A DNA stretch of 64,000 nt from positions 558,001 to 622,000 of the forward strand of contig NZ_JALIFO010000001.1 in assembly GCF_022867805.1 (NCBI RefSeq), given 5' to 3'. The notes under the pieces were generated by a model that saw nothing but the letters and a program-made list of their open reading frames with translations, made no database searches and was not told the origin of the DNA. This DNA comes from Cuneatibacter sp. NSJ-177 (GTDB lineage Bacteria > Bacillota > Clostridia > Lachnospirales > Lachnospiraceae). A program made the translations under genes and the position numbers. Shown here piece after piece: positions 52,803 to 61,613 of this stretch. Positions within the stretch are counted from its first letter, which is position 1. The number at the start of each line of letters is the position of its first letter.

Positions 52803-55202
52803 ATGAACGAACGTGTCAAACGCATGAAGGACAGTCTGAAAATCAACAAATATCCGCTCTGTGTGGAGGTGTTCCGCCTGGCCAACGAGTCTTTGGATTC
52901 CACCGGCGGGGACCCGATGCTGCTGCGGCGGGCAAAACTCCACGCCCATATTCTGGACAATATCACCATTTTTATCGAGGAAGACGACCTACTCTGCGGT
53001 TCCGGAGCCAGCAAGCCCTTCGGACTGGAAATGCAGTATGAATACGGCGTCTGGACCAAGGATGAAGTGGAATCCTTGAAAAGTGAAATCTATACGATCA
53101 GCCCGGAGGATGAAGAGGAACTGTACCGGCTAAACGATCGTTTCGCCGGCAACTCCCTGAACCACAACCTGGTGGAGACCATGGGAAAGAGCCTGGGCGA
53201 GAACGACCGCCTGTGGCCGTTCATGAAATCCGGCTGTATCCTGCCTCCGTGGAAGGATAAGAGCGGCGGATCGGGCGGCGGATTCGCTATGTCTGGCTAT
53301 GGCCTGGGGCCTGGTTTTTCCCTGGTTGCCGTGGACTTTGCCAGAGTCTTGAGAGACGGAGCCAAGGGCATCATTGCCGAGGCGAAGCAGTGTCTTTCTG
53401 ACCTGCGCTACGATGCGGCGGACAGCCTGGAAAAACGGTATTTCTGGGAAGGCGTGATCATCGTCTACGAAGCCTGGGTGCGTTTTGCCAACCGGTATGC
53501 GGACCTGGCCGAGGAAATGGCTGCTGGAGAAAGCCGTCCGCAGCGGAAAGCTGAGCTTTTGGAGATGGCCCGGATCTGCCGGAAAGTGCCCTATGAACCG
53601 GCGGAGACTTTCCGCGAGGCCATGCAGTCCTACTGGTTTACCTTCCTGATGATGTGCCCTTCCCCAACGGCCACCGGCGGACGGTTCGACCAGTTTATGT
53701 ATCCTTATTATAAGAAGGATAAAGAAGAAAAACGGATCACCGATGATCAGGTGCTGGAGCTTTTGGAGGTCATGCGCTGTAAGGTCATGAAGATCAATCG
53801 GGTTTCCGGCAAAGCCAACCGGGCCAAAAACGCCGGTATGGCAAAGTGGTACAACTGGACCATCGGCGGCCAGAAGCCCGACGGCAGCGACGCCACCAAT
53901 GAGCTGAGCTACCTACTTTTGGAGGCGGCCAAGGATACCCACCTGCCCCACTATACGCTGACGGTCCGTGTCCACGAGAATTCTCCGAAGGAATTCCTGG
54001 TGAAAGCGTTGGAGGTTGTGAAGACGGGGCTGGGACTGCCTGCCTTTATCGGGGATAACAGCTACATGAATTTCTTCACCGGCGGCGGGCTTTCGGTGGA
54101 ACAGGCCAGAGATTACTGCGCCACCGGCTGCGTGGACGGAAACGTGCAGGCCACGACGAGGACCCAGGTGGCGGTCTTCTTCATCATCCCCCAGGCCATG
54201 GACATCTGCATGCACAACGGCTACTGCCGTTTTACCAAGGAGACGGTGGGAATTGAGACCGGCGACGTGACCAAGATGGAGTCCTTTGAGGAGTTCAAGG
54301 CGGCTGTCTACCGTCAGATGGCGTATCTGATGGGCATGGCCAATGAGCGCATCAATGTGGAGCTGATCGCCGAGCGGGAGCTGTTCCCGGATGTGTTCCG
54401 ATCCTCCCTGATGAAAGATGGCGTCAAAACCGGCAAGGATATGTTCAACCGAACCTTTGAGATGGAAAACGCAGCGGTTCTCGGCGCAGTTGGCGGTGTC
54501 AACACCGGAAACGCCCTGGCCGCCATCAAAAAGTTGGTCTATGAGGAGAAAAAATACACCATGGCCCAGCTGCTCACTGCTCTGGACGCCGACTGGGAAG
54601 GATTTCCGGAAATGCGCAAAGACTTCCAGGATGCGCCGAAGTATGGCAATAACATCGACTATGTGGATTCTATTGTGGCCGACGTCTATTCCTACTACGC
54701 AAGCGTTTGCCTGAGCCTGCCCTGCGCTTACGGCGGAACCCTGAGGCCCAATGCGATTTCGATTTCCGCCCACCAGCCCGGCGGCGCGGTGACCGGAGCC
54801 ACGGCGGACGGGAGAAAGGGAGGAGAGATCCTGGCCGACGCATCCCTGTCGCCGGATCACGGACAGGATTTGTCCGGCCCGCTGGCCGTGTTCCAAAGCG
54901 CCATGAAGGTGAATCAGGACGCGTATCAGGGGACTTTGATGAATATGAAATTCCACCCGACGGCTTTAAAGACCGAGTCGGATCTGGAAAAACTGGCGAG
55001 TGTGGTGAAGACTTATCTGACCCACGGCGGCAAGCATGTCCAGTTCAATGTGGTAAACAAAGAAGAAATGCTGGACGCCAAGGAACATCCGGAAGAACAT
55101 CCGGAGCTGGTGGTCCGGGTAGCGGGATACAGCGCTTATTTTACCCGTCTGACCGACGGAATTCAAAATGAAGTGATCAACCGTACCTGCCACGATCTGT
55201 AG
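52803..55202 (+). CDS. Glycyl radical enzyme of unknown substrate
   Basis: 799 residues, PFL/dehydratase superfamily. The Gly radical loop is RVAGYSAYF with Gly775, and the thiyl Cys443 is in the loop YCATGCVDGNVQ. In dehydratases and lyases of this family (HypD, CutC, glycerol dehydratase) the motif is usually GCVE; here Glu is replaced by Asp445, a sign of a different reaction or geometry. The N-terminal half has a Gly-rich loop (SGGSGGGFAMSGYGLGPGFS) in place of the usual xGHT..DY segment. ATG at 52803 is used, GTG at 52788 is possible. An activase and a MATE exporter follow; no microcompartment genes are near. Confidence 0.9.
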   Translation: MNERVKRMKDSLKINKYPLCVEVFRLANESLDSTGGDPMLLRRAKLHAHILDNITIFIEEDDLLCGSGASKPFGLEMQYEYGVWTKDEVESLKSEIYTISPEDEEELYRLNDRFAGNSLNHNLVETMGKSLGENDRLWPFMKSGCILPPWKDKSGGSGGGFAMSGYGLGPGFSLVAVDFARVLRDGAKGIIAEAKQCLSDLRYDAADSLEKRYFWEGVIIVYEAWVRFANRYADLAEEMAAGESRPQRKAELLEMARICRKVPYEPAETFREAMQSYWFTFLMMCPSPTATGGRFDQFMYPYYKKDKEEKRITDDQVLELLEVMRCKVMKINRVSGKANRAKNAGMAKWYNWTIGGQKPDGSDATNELSYLLLEAAKDTHLPHYTLTVRVHENSPKEFLVKALEVVKTGLGLPAFIGDNSYMNFFTGGGLSVEQARDYCATGCVDGNVQATTRTQVAVFFIIPQAMDICMHNGYCRFTKETVGIETGDVTKMESFEEFKAAVYRQMAYLMGMANERINVELIAERELFPDVFRSSLMKDGVKTGKDMFNRTFEMENAAVLGAVGGVNTGNALAAIKKLVYEEKKYTMAQLLTALDADWEGFPEMRKDFQDAPKYGNNIDYVDSIVADVYSYYASVCLSLPCAYGGTLRPNAISISAHQPGGAVTGATADGRKGGEILADASLSPDHGQDLSGPLAVFQSAMKVNQDAYQGTLMNMKFHPTALKTESDLEKLASVVKTYLTHGGKHVQFNVVNKEEMLDAKEHPEEHPELVVRVAGYSAYFTRLTDGIQNEVINRTCHDL

Positions 55203-55227
55203 GAGCCGGGAAAGAGCCCGGCCGGAA

Positions 55228-55329
55228 AAAGGGAGAGCTTCCACAAGCGGCTTTCCTGCAGCGGACAGTAAGCCGTTTACCGGCAAAGAGCTGTCCGCCG
55301 CAGGAAATGCGGATGGCAGCCCTCCCTTT
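55228..55329 (+). other. Large intercistronic RNA fold
   Basis: AAAGGGAG/CTCCCTTT closes a roughly 100-nt fold whose centre is a 16-bp stem (TTTCCTGC-GCGGACAG with CTGTCCGC-GCAGGAAA, one mismatch) capped by a GCCG/CGGC hairpin. No T tract follows. Probably sets different levels of the enzyme and its activase by processing or stability. Confidence 0.65.
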
Positions 55330-55388
55330 GGGTGGTTGAATGAGTGAGGTGCTGGCAGTTTCCGCCAGTGTGAAAGAGGAGGCAGATG

Positions 55389-56306
55389 ATGAAAACAGAG
55401 GAAAAAGAAGGGATTGTTTTTGATATTCAGCACTATTCGATCCACGACGGTCCGGGGATCCGGACCAACGTCTTTGTGAAGGGGTGTCCGCTTCGGTGCC
55501 GCTGGTGCCAGAATCCGGAATCTCAGAGCGTGAAGCCCCAGCTGATGTACCGCCTGGAGCCCTGCGTGGGCTGCGGCGCCTGCGTACCCCGCTGCCCCAG
55601 GCAGGCGATCCGCTTGGAGGAGGGAAAGGTGATCACGGACCGGACTCGCTGCAATGGCTGCGGCGCCTGCGTCTCCGTCTGCCCGGCGGAGGCAAGGGAG
55701 ATCACCGGGGAGCCGATGACCGCCCAGGATGTGCTGGAAAAAGTGATCCAGGATAAACTTTTTTACGACACCTCCGGCGGGGGAGTGACGATGACCGGCG
55801 GAGAAATTTTGGCGCAGCCGGATTTTGTGGCCGCGGTTTTAAAACTCTGTAAAGAAAACGGACTTCACACCGCTATTGAGACCTGCGGCTATGGAAGCTG
55901 GGAGGAGCTTGATCAAATCCTGGACTATACGGATCTGGCTCTCTACGACGTCAAACATATGGATTCCGAAAAGCACAAAGAGGGCACCGGAGCCGGAAAT
56001 GAGAGAATTCTGGAAAACCTGGCCCGGCTTTCCGGAGAGAAAAACATTCCGGTGATTGTCAGGGTCCCTCTGATCCCAGGATTCAATGATACCGAGGAGA
56101 ATATGAGGCAGATGGCGGCCTTTATCAAAGAGAAGCTTCCAACCTGTCAGGAGGTCAATTTGCTTCCCTACCATAAACTGGGGGAAGGAAAGAAAGAACA
56201 GTTGGAGCGGGAAAACGCTGCGTTTATCTGCGAGCCGCCGGCCCAGGAGGACGTGGAACGTCTCCGCGCACTGCTCTGTGAGCTGGGCGTTAAGGCCACC
56301 GTCTGA
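55389..56306 (+). CDS. Glycyl radical enzyme activating enzyme (radical SAM)
   Basis: 305 residues. Radical SAM motif GCPLRCRWCQNPES, two 4Cys ferredoxin-type clusters (CVGCGACVPRCP and CNGCGACVSVCP), and the SAM-binding MTGGEILAQPDF. The ferredoxin insert puts it with the dehydratase-type activases, not with PflA. It installs the Gly radical in the preceding enzyme. ATG at 55389 is 6 nt from GAGGAGG; 55386 is an alternative. Confidence 0.94.
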   Translation: MKTEEKEGIVFDIQHYSIHDGPGIRTNVFVKGCPLRCRWCQNPESQSVKPQLMYRLEPCVGCGACVPRCPRQAIRLEEGKVITDRTRCNGCGACVSVCPAEAREITGEPMTAQDVLEKVIQDKLFYDTSGGGVTMTGGEILAQPDFVAAVLKLCKENGLHTAIETCGYGSWEELDQILDYTDLALYDVKHMDSEKHKEGTGAGNERILENLARLSGEKNIPVIVRVPLIPGFNDTEENMRQMAAFIKEKLPTCQEVNLLPYHKLGEGKKEQLERENAAFICEPPAQEDVERLRALLCELGVKATV

Positions 56307-56316
56307 AAGGTGGGGA

Positions 56317-57669
56317 ATGATGCAGATTTGGGTACGTGAAAAATCCTTCTACCGGCAGGTGCTGCGGCTGGTCCTGCCGGTGGCGGCCCAGAGCATGATC
56401 ACCATGGGGATCAACCTGATGGATACGATCATGCTGGGAAAGTTTGGAGAGATGCAGCTCTCCGCGTCGTCCCTGGCCAATCAGTTCATCAACCTGTTTC
56501 AGATCCTTTGTATGGGGATTGGCTGCGGCGCAGCGGTTCTAACCGCCCAATGCTGGGGGAAAAAGGATCTGCCTGCCCTGAAAAAGGTCGTCACGCTGAT
56601 GCTGCGGCTGTGCCTTTTGGCCGCCTGCGCCTTTACCACGGCGGTCTGTCTGTTTCCCAGGCAGATTATGGGAATCTACACCTCTCAGGAAGCGGTGATT
56701 GCATACGGGGAAAAATATTTCTCCATCATGCGCTACACCTTTTTTGTCCAGGGGCTTTCCCTGACCATGACCCAGGTGCTCCGGAGCGTGCGGAACGTCC
56801 GGATTCCCATGATCAGTTCGGTGTGCTCCTTTTTTATCAATATCTTTTTTAACTGGGTCTTTATTTTTGGAAATCTGGGAGCGCCGCGGATGGAGATCGC
56901 CGGGGCTGCTCTCGGCACGCTGATTGCACGGGTGTTTGAGTGTGCGATCATTTTCGGCTATGCCGTGCTGGCGGACCGGCAGATCGGCTACCGGCTCCGG
57001 GAACTATTCCGGCCCTGCGGGGAGATGCTCTCTCCGTTTCTCCGGTACAGCGGACCGGTGGTGATCAGCGATATGCTGCTGGGATTGGGGAACAATGCGC
57101 TCTCCGTGGTGATGGGACACATCAGCGCCGAGTTTGTAGCGGCCAGCGCAATGACCAATGTGACGGTACAGCTCAGCACAGTCTTTGTTTTTGCCGTGGC
57201 CTCGGCTTCGGCCAGCATCACCGGCAATACGGTGGGAGCAGGGCAGAAGGAAAAGGCGTACCAGCAGGGCGTCACCTTCCTTGGGATCAGCACCGTGCTG
57301 GGCGTCTTTGCCTGCCTTTTGATCCTGGCCACCAGCCCTCTGGTCATCAACATGTACGAGGTGGCGGACCACACGAAGGAGATCGCATATTCCTTGATGG
57401 CCGCCATCGGGATCATTGTTTTATTCCGATGCCCGAACACTGTAATGACCAAAGGCGTGCTGCGGGGCGGCGGGGACACCAAGTTCCTGATGGCTGCGGA
57501 TATCCTGTTCCTTTGGGTGTTTTCCATCCCTCTGGGAGCGATGGCAGGCCTTGTCTGGCATCTGCCGCCGTTTTGGATTTATTTCTGCTTAATGTCCGAC
57601 AATATTTTAAAGTGCATCTGGTGCGTCTGGAGGCTGTTGGGAAAAAAGTGGGTGCGGGAAATCGTTTGA
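56317..57669 (+). CDS. MATE-family efflux transporter
   Basis: 450 residues with 12 membrane segments. Typical MATE strings: FYRQVLRLVLPVAAQSMITM, NLMDTIMLGKFGEMQLSASS, GCGAAVLTAQCWGKKD and VMTKGVLRGGGDTKFLMAAD. Follows the activase by 10 bp, so it may export a product or toxic intermediate of the glycyl radical pathway. ATG at 56317 or 56320. Confidence 0.93.
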   Translation: MMQIWVREKSFYRQVLRLVLPVAAQSMITMGINLMDTIMLGKFGEMQLSASSLANQFINLFQILCMGIGCGAAVLTAQCWGKKDLPALKKVVTLMLRLCLLAACAFTTAVCLFPRQIMGIYTSQEAVIAYGEKYFSIMRYTFFVQGLSLTMTQVLRSVRNVRIPMISSVCSFFINIFFNWVFIFGNLGAPRMEIAGAALGTLIARVFECAIIFGYAVLADRQIGYRLRELFRPCGEMLSPFLRYSGPVVISDMLLGLGNNALSVVMGHISAEFVAASAMTNVTVQLSTVFVFAVASASASITGNTVGAGQKEKAYQQGVTFLGISTVLGVFACLLILATSPLVINMYEVADHTKEIAYSLMAAIGIIVLFRCPNTVMTKGVLRGGGDTKFLMAADILFLWVFSIPLGAMAGLVWHLPPFWIYFCLMSDNILKCIWCVWRLLGKKWVREIV

Positions 57670-57699
57670 CCTTGCCGACGGGGTTATTTTTGAGATAAA

Positions 57700-57732
57700 A
57701 AAAGCCATCAGCAAAAGCTGATGACTTTTTTT
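57700..57732. terminator. Bidirectional terminator
   Basis: GCCATCAGC/GCTGATGAC stem (one mismatch) with a 4-nt AAAA loop, A-run on the left and T7 on the right. Ends the MATE transcript and, on the minus strand, tRNA-Ser. Confidence 0.85.
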
Positions 57733-57734
57733 CA

Positions 57735-57821
57735 CGGAGCGAGTGGGATTCGAACCCACGTGCCCAAAAAGGACAACCGCATTTCGAGTGCGGCTCGTTA
57801 TGACCACTTCGATATCGCTCC
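57735..57821 (-). tRNA. tRNA-Ser (anticodon CGA)
   Basis: 87 nt with the long variable arm of class II tRNAs. Acceptor GGAGCGA/TCGCTCC, anticodon loop CTCGAAA within CCGCA/TGCGG, T loop GGTTCGAATCC. Discriminator G; CCA not encoded. Confidence 0.95.
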
Positions 57822-58028
57822 CGGCGCGTCGGACTGCCAACCTGAAATATTCTATCATAAAATTAAAAAAAGTACAAGATCAAATTTCGGGGTTTTTGTA
57901 ACAAATGGCAGCCAAAAAGAAGCGGACCGGACAGACGCTGCCGGCTGTATGAACTTTATGTGAAATCTCTGGCATTTTTATGGTATACCTGCTAAAATAA
58001 ACAGAGATTATAACAGGGGGATTTGAAA

Positions 58029-58739
58029 ATGAAAAAAGCGGTAGCAGTGCTTTTCGGGCTGATGCTTCTTTTGGCGGCCGCCGGCTGCGGCAAGAAAAAC
58101 GGGAATTTTGATCAGATGAGCGGGCCAGAGGAGGGCGATCCGGTTGCAACTATCACGATCCAGGATATGGGAGACATCAAGATCCGCCTGTTTCCGGACC
58201 AGGCTCCGAAAGCGGTGGAGAATTTCATCGGCCTGGCGGAAAAGGGCTATTACGACGGATTGACGTTCCATCGGGTGATCGCTGATTTTATGATCCAGGG
58301 CGGAGATCCCACCGGGACCGGCAGCGGCGGGGAAAGCTATTTTGGCTCGGATTTTGAGGACGAGTTCTCCGACGATTTATTTCCGTTAGCAGGGTCACTT
58401 TGTATGGCGAACCGAGGGAGCAATACGAATGGCAGTCAGTTCTTTCTGACGACCACTTCGGAGAAGGTCGATGACGGCACCTTGAAACAGGTGGAGGAGG
58501 CCTATCAGCTTCGATATGATAAAGATCTGGATTTTGGCTCGATGACAGAGACTGCAAAAAAGAATTTTGAAGAATACGGCGGAGCATACTGGCTTTTCCG
58601 GCAGCACACGGTGTTCGGCCAGGTGTACGAAGGGCTGGACGTGCTGCACCAGGCTGAGTCCGTGGCGACCGATGAGAATGCCAAGCCTTTGAACGATCTG
58701 ATCATTGAGAAAATCACGATTTCAGAATATGGAAAATGA
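58029..58739 (+). CDS. Cyclophilin-type peptidyl-prolyl isomerase, lipoprotein
   Basis: 236 residues. Signal peptide with lipobox AAGC, then a cyclophilin domain: FHRVIADFMIQGGDPTGTGS (catalytic Arg in FHRV), CMANRGSNTNGSQFFLTT, and TVFGQVYEGLDVL. A 50-residue insert (VEEAYQLRYDKDLDFGSMTE region) lies before the last strand. Extracytoplasmic folding factor. ATG at 58029 has GGGGG 8 nt upstream. Confidence 0.93.
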   Translation: MKKAVAVLFGLMLLLAAAGCGKKNGNFDQMSGPEEGDPVATITIQDMGDIKIRLFPDQAPKAVENFIGLAEKGYYDGLTFHRVIADFMIQGGDPTGTGSGGESYFGSDFEDEFSDDLFPLAGSLCMANRGSNTNGSQFFLTTTSEKVDDGTLKQVEEAYQLRYDKDLDFGSMTETAKKNFEEYGGAYWLFRQHTVFGQVYEGLDVLHQAESVATDENAKPLNDLIIEKITISEYGK

Positions 58740-58797
58740 TCCGGGGCCGGCAGATCTTTGAGAAGACGGATCAATAACCTTTGGAGGTGTGACGGAT

Positions 58798-59475
58798 ATG
58801 GAACGACGGAAAGTATTGATGGTGGACGATGAGGAGCGGATGCGGAAGCTGGTCAGGGATTTCCTCGTCAAAAAGGATTTTCAGGTATTGGAGGCCGGCG
58901 ACGGAGAGGAGGCCATCGACGTCTTTTTTGCGGACAAAAAAATCGATTTGGTGATTCTCGACGTCATGATGCCGAAGATGAACGGCTGGGAGGTTTTGGA
59001 GACGATCCGCAAATATTCCAAAGTCCCGGTCATTTTGCTGACGGCCAAGGCGGAGGAGCGGGACGAACTGCGGGGCTTTGAGCTTGGCGTGGACGAGTAT
59101 ATCACAAAGCCTTTCAGCCCGAAGATTCTGGTGGCGCGGGTGGAAGCGCTGCTGCGGCGGACTGTCGGCGATCAGGGCGATGTGCTGGATGTCGGCGGGA
59201 TTCAGATCAATAAGGCCGCCCACACGGTCAGCGTCAATGGGAAAAACCTGGATCTCAGTTTTAAGGAGTTCGAGCTTCTGACTTATTTTGTGGAAAATCA
59301 AGGCATCGCGCTCTCAAGAGAGACCATATTAAATAATGTCTGGAATTACAATTATTTCGGCGACGCCCGCACCATTGACACCCATGTGAAAAAGCTTCGC
59401 AGCAAGATGGAAGAGAAAGGCGATTATATCAAGACGGTCTGGGGAATGGGATATAAATTCGAGGTAGATCAATGA
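58798..59475 (+). CDS. OmpR-family response regulator
   Basis: 225 residues. Receiver with MVDDEE, phospho-Asp in VILDVMMPKMNGWEVL and Lys in YITKPFSPKILVARV; winged helix ending KTVWGMGYKFEVDQ. Target unknown. Overlaps the kinase gene by 4 bp (ATGA). ATG at 58798 follows GGAGGTG. Confidence 0.93.
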   Translation: MERRKVLMVDDEERMRKLVRDFLVKKDFQVLEAGDGEEAIDVFFADKKIDLVILDVMMPKMNGWEVLETIRKYSKVPVILLTAKAEERDELRGFELGVDEYITKPFSPKILVARVEALLRRTVGDQGDVLDVGGIQINKAAHTVSVNGKNLDLSFKEFELLTYFVENQGIALSRETILNNVWNYNYFGDARTIDTHVKKLRSKMEEKGDYIKTVWGMGYKFEVDQ

Positions 59476-60941
59476 AATTTTCCATTCGCTTTAAATTTAC
59501 GATGATTTTGGTTGCTGTGGTCACCGGCGTGATCGCAGCAATCTGCTTTATTAATAACCGCTATCTGGAAACCTATGTCATCAATGAAAAGCAGGACCAG
59601 ATTCAATCCATGCGCCAAGCCGTGGAGACGTATGTGGATAACGGGTATTCGGATGACCAAAAACAGCAGTTGGACCGGCTCAGCCGGATCAACAACATTG
59701 CGGTCCTGGTAATCCAGGAGACATCGGGATTCAGCGGACTCGGCCAGGTGCAGTATGCCAGCAGCCTGGAGCAGCAGGGCTTTAGCCTGCGTCTGGACAG
59801 CTACCTCAGAGGAAAGGGCGGGCCGGTCATCTCCGATATTTATACGCGGGGCGATAATTATGTGATTTATAAGGCCTATGACAGCCAGTTGGGGAGCAAC
59901 CAGATCGACTGCATCGGCATGTACGAGGACGCAGATTACATTCTGTCAACGCCGCTGGAAAGTATCCGGGAGAGCGTTACTCTGTCTAATAAATTCCTGG
60001 CCGGCGTCGGTGCATTGGCCGTGATCGCCGGAGCTATTCTAATGTATTTTGTCACGCGGAATTTGACCAAGCCGATTTTGAAGCTGGCGGCCCTGTCGGA
60101 GCAGATGGCGGAGCTGGATTTCAGCGTCCGATATCCGGGAGGAAAGAAGGACGAGATCGGGATTTTGGGGGACAGCATGAACCACATGTCCGAAAAGCTG
60201 CAGTACACCATCGAAGAGCTGAAAAAAGCGAATGGGCAGCTGGAAAAGGACATTGAGGAAAAGGACCGGATCGACGAGCGCCGCCGGGAGTTTATCTCAA
60301 ATGTCTCCCATGAGCTGAAAACGCCGATTGCTCTGATTCAGGGCTATTCCGAAGGATTAAAGGACGACGTGAACGACGACCCGGAGAGCCGGGACTTTTA
60401 CTGTGACGTGATCATTGACGAGGCGAAAAAGATGAATCACATCGTCAAACGTCTGCTGAACCTGGGAGAGATTGAATCCGGCGGGATGAAGCTGACCCTG
60501 GAGGATTTCAACCTTGTGGAAGTGATCCGCGGCGTGATGCAGGCCACCTCGGTCCTGGGAAAAGACCATGACTGCGAGGTGACGCTTTCCGCTCCGGAGG
60601 AGCTTTGGGTGAGGGCCGACGAGTTTATGTTGGAGGAGGTGCTGCAAAACTATCTGAGCAACGCCTATCACTATGTATCGAACCCCGGAAAAATTCAGGT
60701 GAAAGCCGAATCCCAAAACGGCTTAGTCCGGATTTCTGTATTTAATACGGGAAACCCGATTCCGGAGGAAGACCTGCCGCATCTGTGGGAAAAGTTTTAT
60801 AAGGTGGATAAGGCGAGAACGCGGAAATACGGCGGCAGCGGCATTGGGCTTTCGATCGTCAAGGCAATCGTCAACGCCCATAAAGGCCGCTGCGGAGTGG
60901 AGAATAAGGAAGACGGCGTAGAGTTTTGGTTTGAATTTTAA
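59472..60941 (+). CDS. Sensor histidine kinase
   Basis: 489 residues. Two membrane segments (MILVAVVTGVIAAICFI and LAGVGALAVIAGAILMYFV) enclose an outer sensor domain of about 150 residues; then HAMP, coiled coil, HisKA box FISNVSHELKTPIALIQGYS and HATPase (NYLSNAYHYV, LWEKFYKVDKARTRKYGGSG). Partner of the preceding regulator. Possibly a cell-wall or stress sensor, but the ligand is unknown. Confidence 0.93.
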   Translation: MKFSIRFKFTMILVAVVTGVIAAICFINNRYLETYVINEKQDQIQSMRQAVETYVDNGYSDDQKQQLDRLSRINNIAVLVIQETSGFSGLGQVQYASSLEQQGFSLRLDSYLRGKGGPVISDIYTRGDNYVIYKAYDSQLGSNQIDCIGMYEDADYILSTPLESIRESVTLSNKFLAGVGALAVIAGAILMYFVTRNLTKPILKLAALSEQMAELDFSVRYPGGKKDEIGILGDSMNHMSEKLQYTIEELKKANGQLEKDIEEKDRIDERRREFISNVSHELKTPIALIQGYSEGLKDDVNDDPESRDFYCDVIIDEAKKMNHIVKRLLNLGEIESGGMKLTLEDFNLVEVIRGVMQATSVLGKDHDCEVTLSAPEELWVRADEFMLEEVLQNYLSNAYHYVSNPGKIQVKAESQNGLVRISVFNTGNPIPEEDLPHLWEKFYKVDKARTRKYGGSGIGLSIVKAIVNAHKGRCGVENKEDGVEFWFEF

Positions 60942-61408
60942 GTCTCTTCAAAGAGAATCTGATGGTGGCGGAGGAATCGGCGGATGACTCCGTCCCATTC
61001 TTTTTCCAGGGAGCGGTCCAGAGAGAACACCGTCAAAGACGCGCCGGTGGTGCAGCGGATCTCTCCGTTTTCATAGTGGATATTCAGAAACAGCCCGGCC
61101 ACATCCTCGGCTGCATAGGAAAGCCCGCAAGAGGCAAGCGTCTTATTCGTATTCTCTTCGCTGAGCCGGAGGACAATCTTAAAACCTTTGGGCAGGGTCT
61201 GCCCCTTCACGATCTGAAAGGCCAGCGGGCGCAGCTGTCCCCAGGTCGAGCAGACCGGCTTTCCTTCCTCCGAGACGGAGTTCCCGTCAATGGCGATGGA
61301 AAATGTGGTGATAAAAGCGGCTTCCGGCACAAGAAATTGGTCGAAAACCTCCTGACGGAACAATTTATTGGTAAAATCTTTGATATCGGCGATTTGAAGT
61401 CCCAGCAT
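60938..61408 (-). CDS. DUF5721-family protein
   Basis: 156 residues, soluble, no signal peptide (MLGLQIADIKDFTNKLFRQE, AAFITTFSIAIDG, VIRRFLRHHQILF). Resembles the DUF5721 family of Lachnospiraceae, of unknown function. Convergent with the kinase gene, overlapping its stop by 4 bp. Confidence 0.7.
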   Translation of the reverse strand: MLGLQIADIKDFTNKLFRQEVFDQFLVPEAAFITTFSIAIDGNSVSEEGKPVCSTWGQLRPLAFQIVKGQTLPKGFKIVLRLSEENTNKTLASCGLSYAAEDVAGLFLNIHYENGEIRCTTGASLTVFSLDRSLEKEWDGVIRRFLRHHQILFEET

Positions 61409-61613
61409 TTCTTTTCCTTTCTCTGTGGGTGTTTTCGTGCATCTTTAGTATAACGGAAGAAAAGGCAAATGTAAACGGAAGATTTTGCTGGAAATATTCA
61501 GAAAACAGTGGTATGCTATATCCATCCGGGATCGCTGGGAGGGATGCTCTCAGACAGGCGGATCAGGGCCTGAAAGCCCCGGATGATTATGCTACAGAAA
61601 GGAAAGCAGGCTT

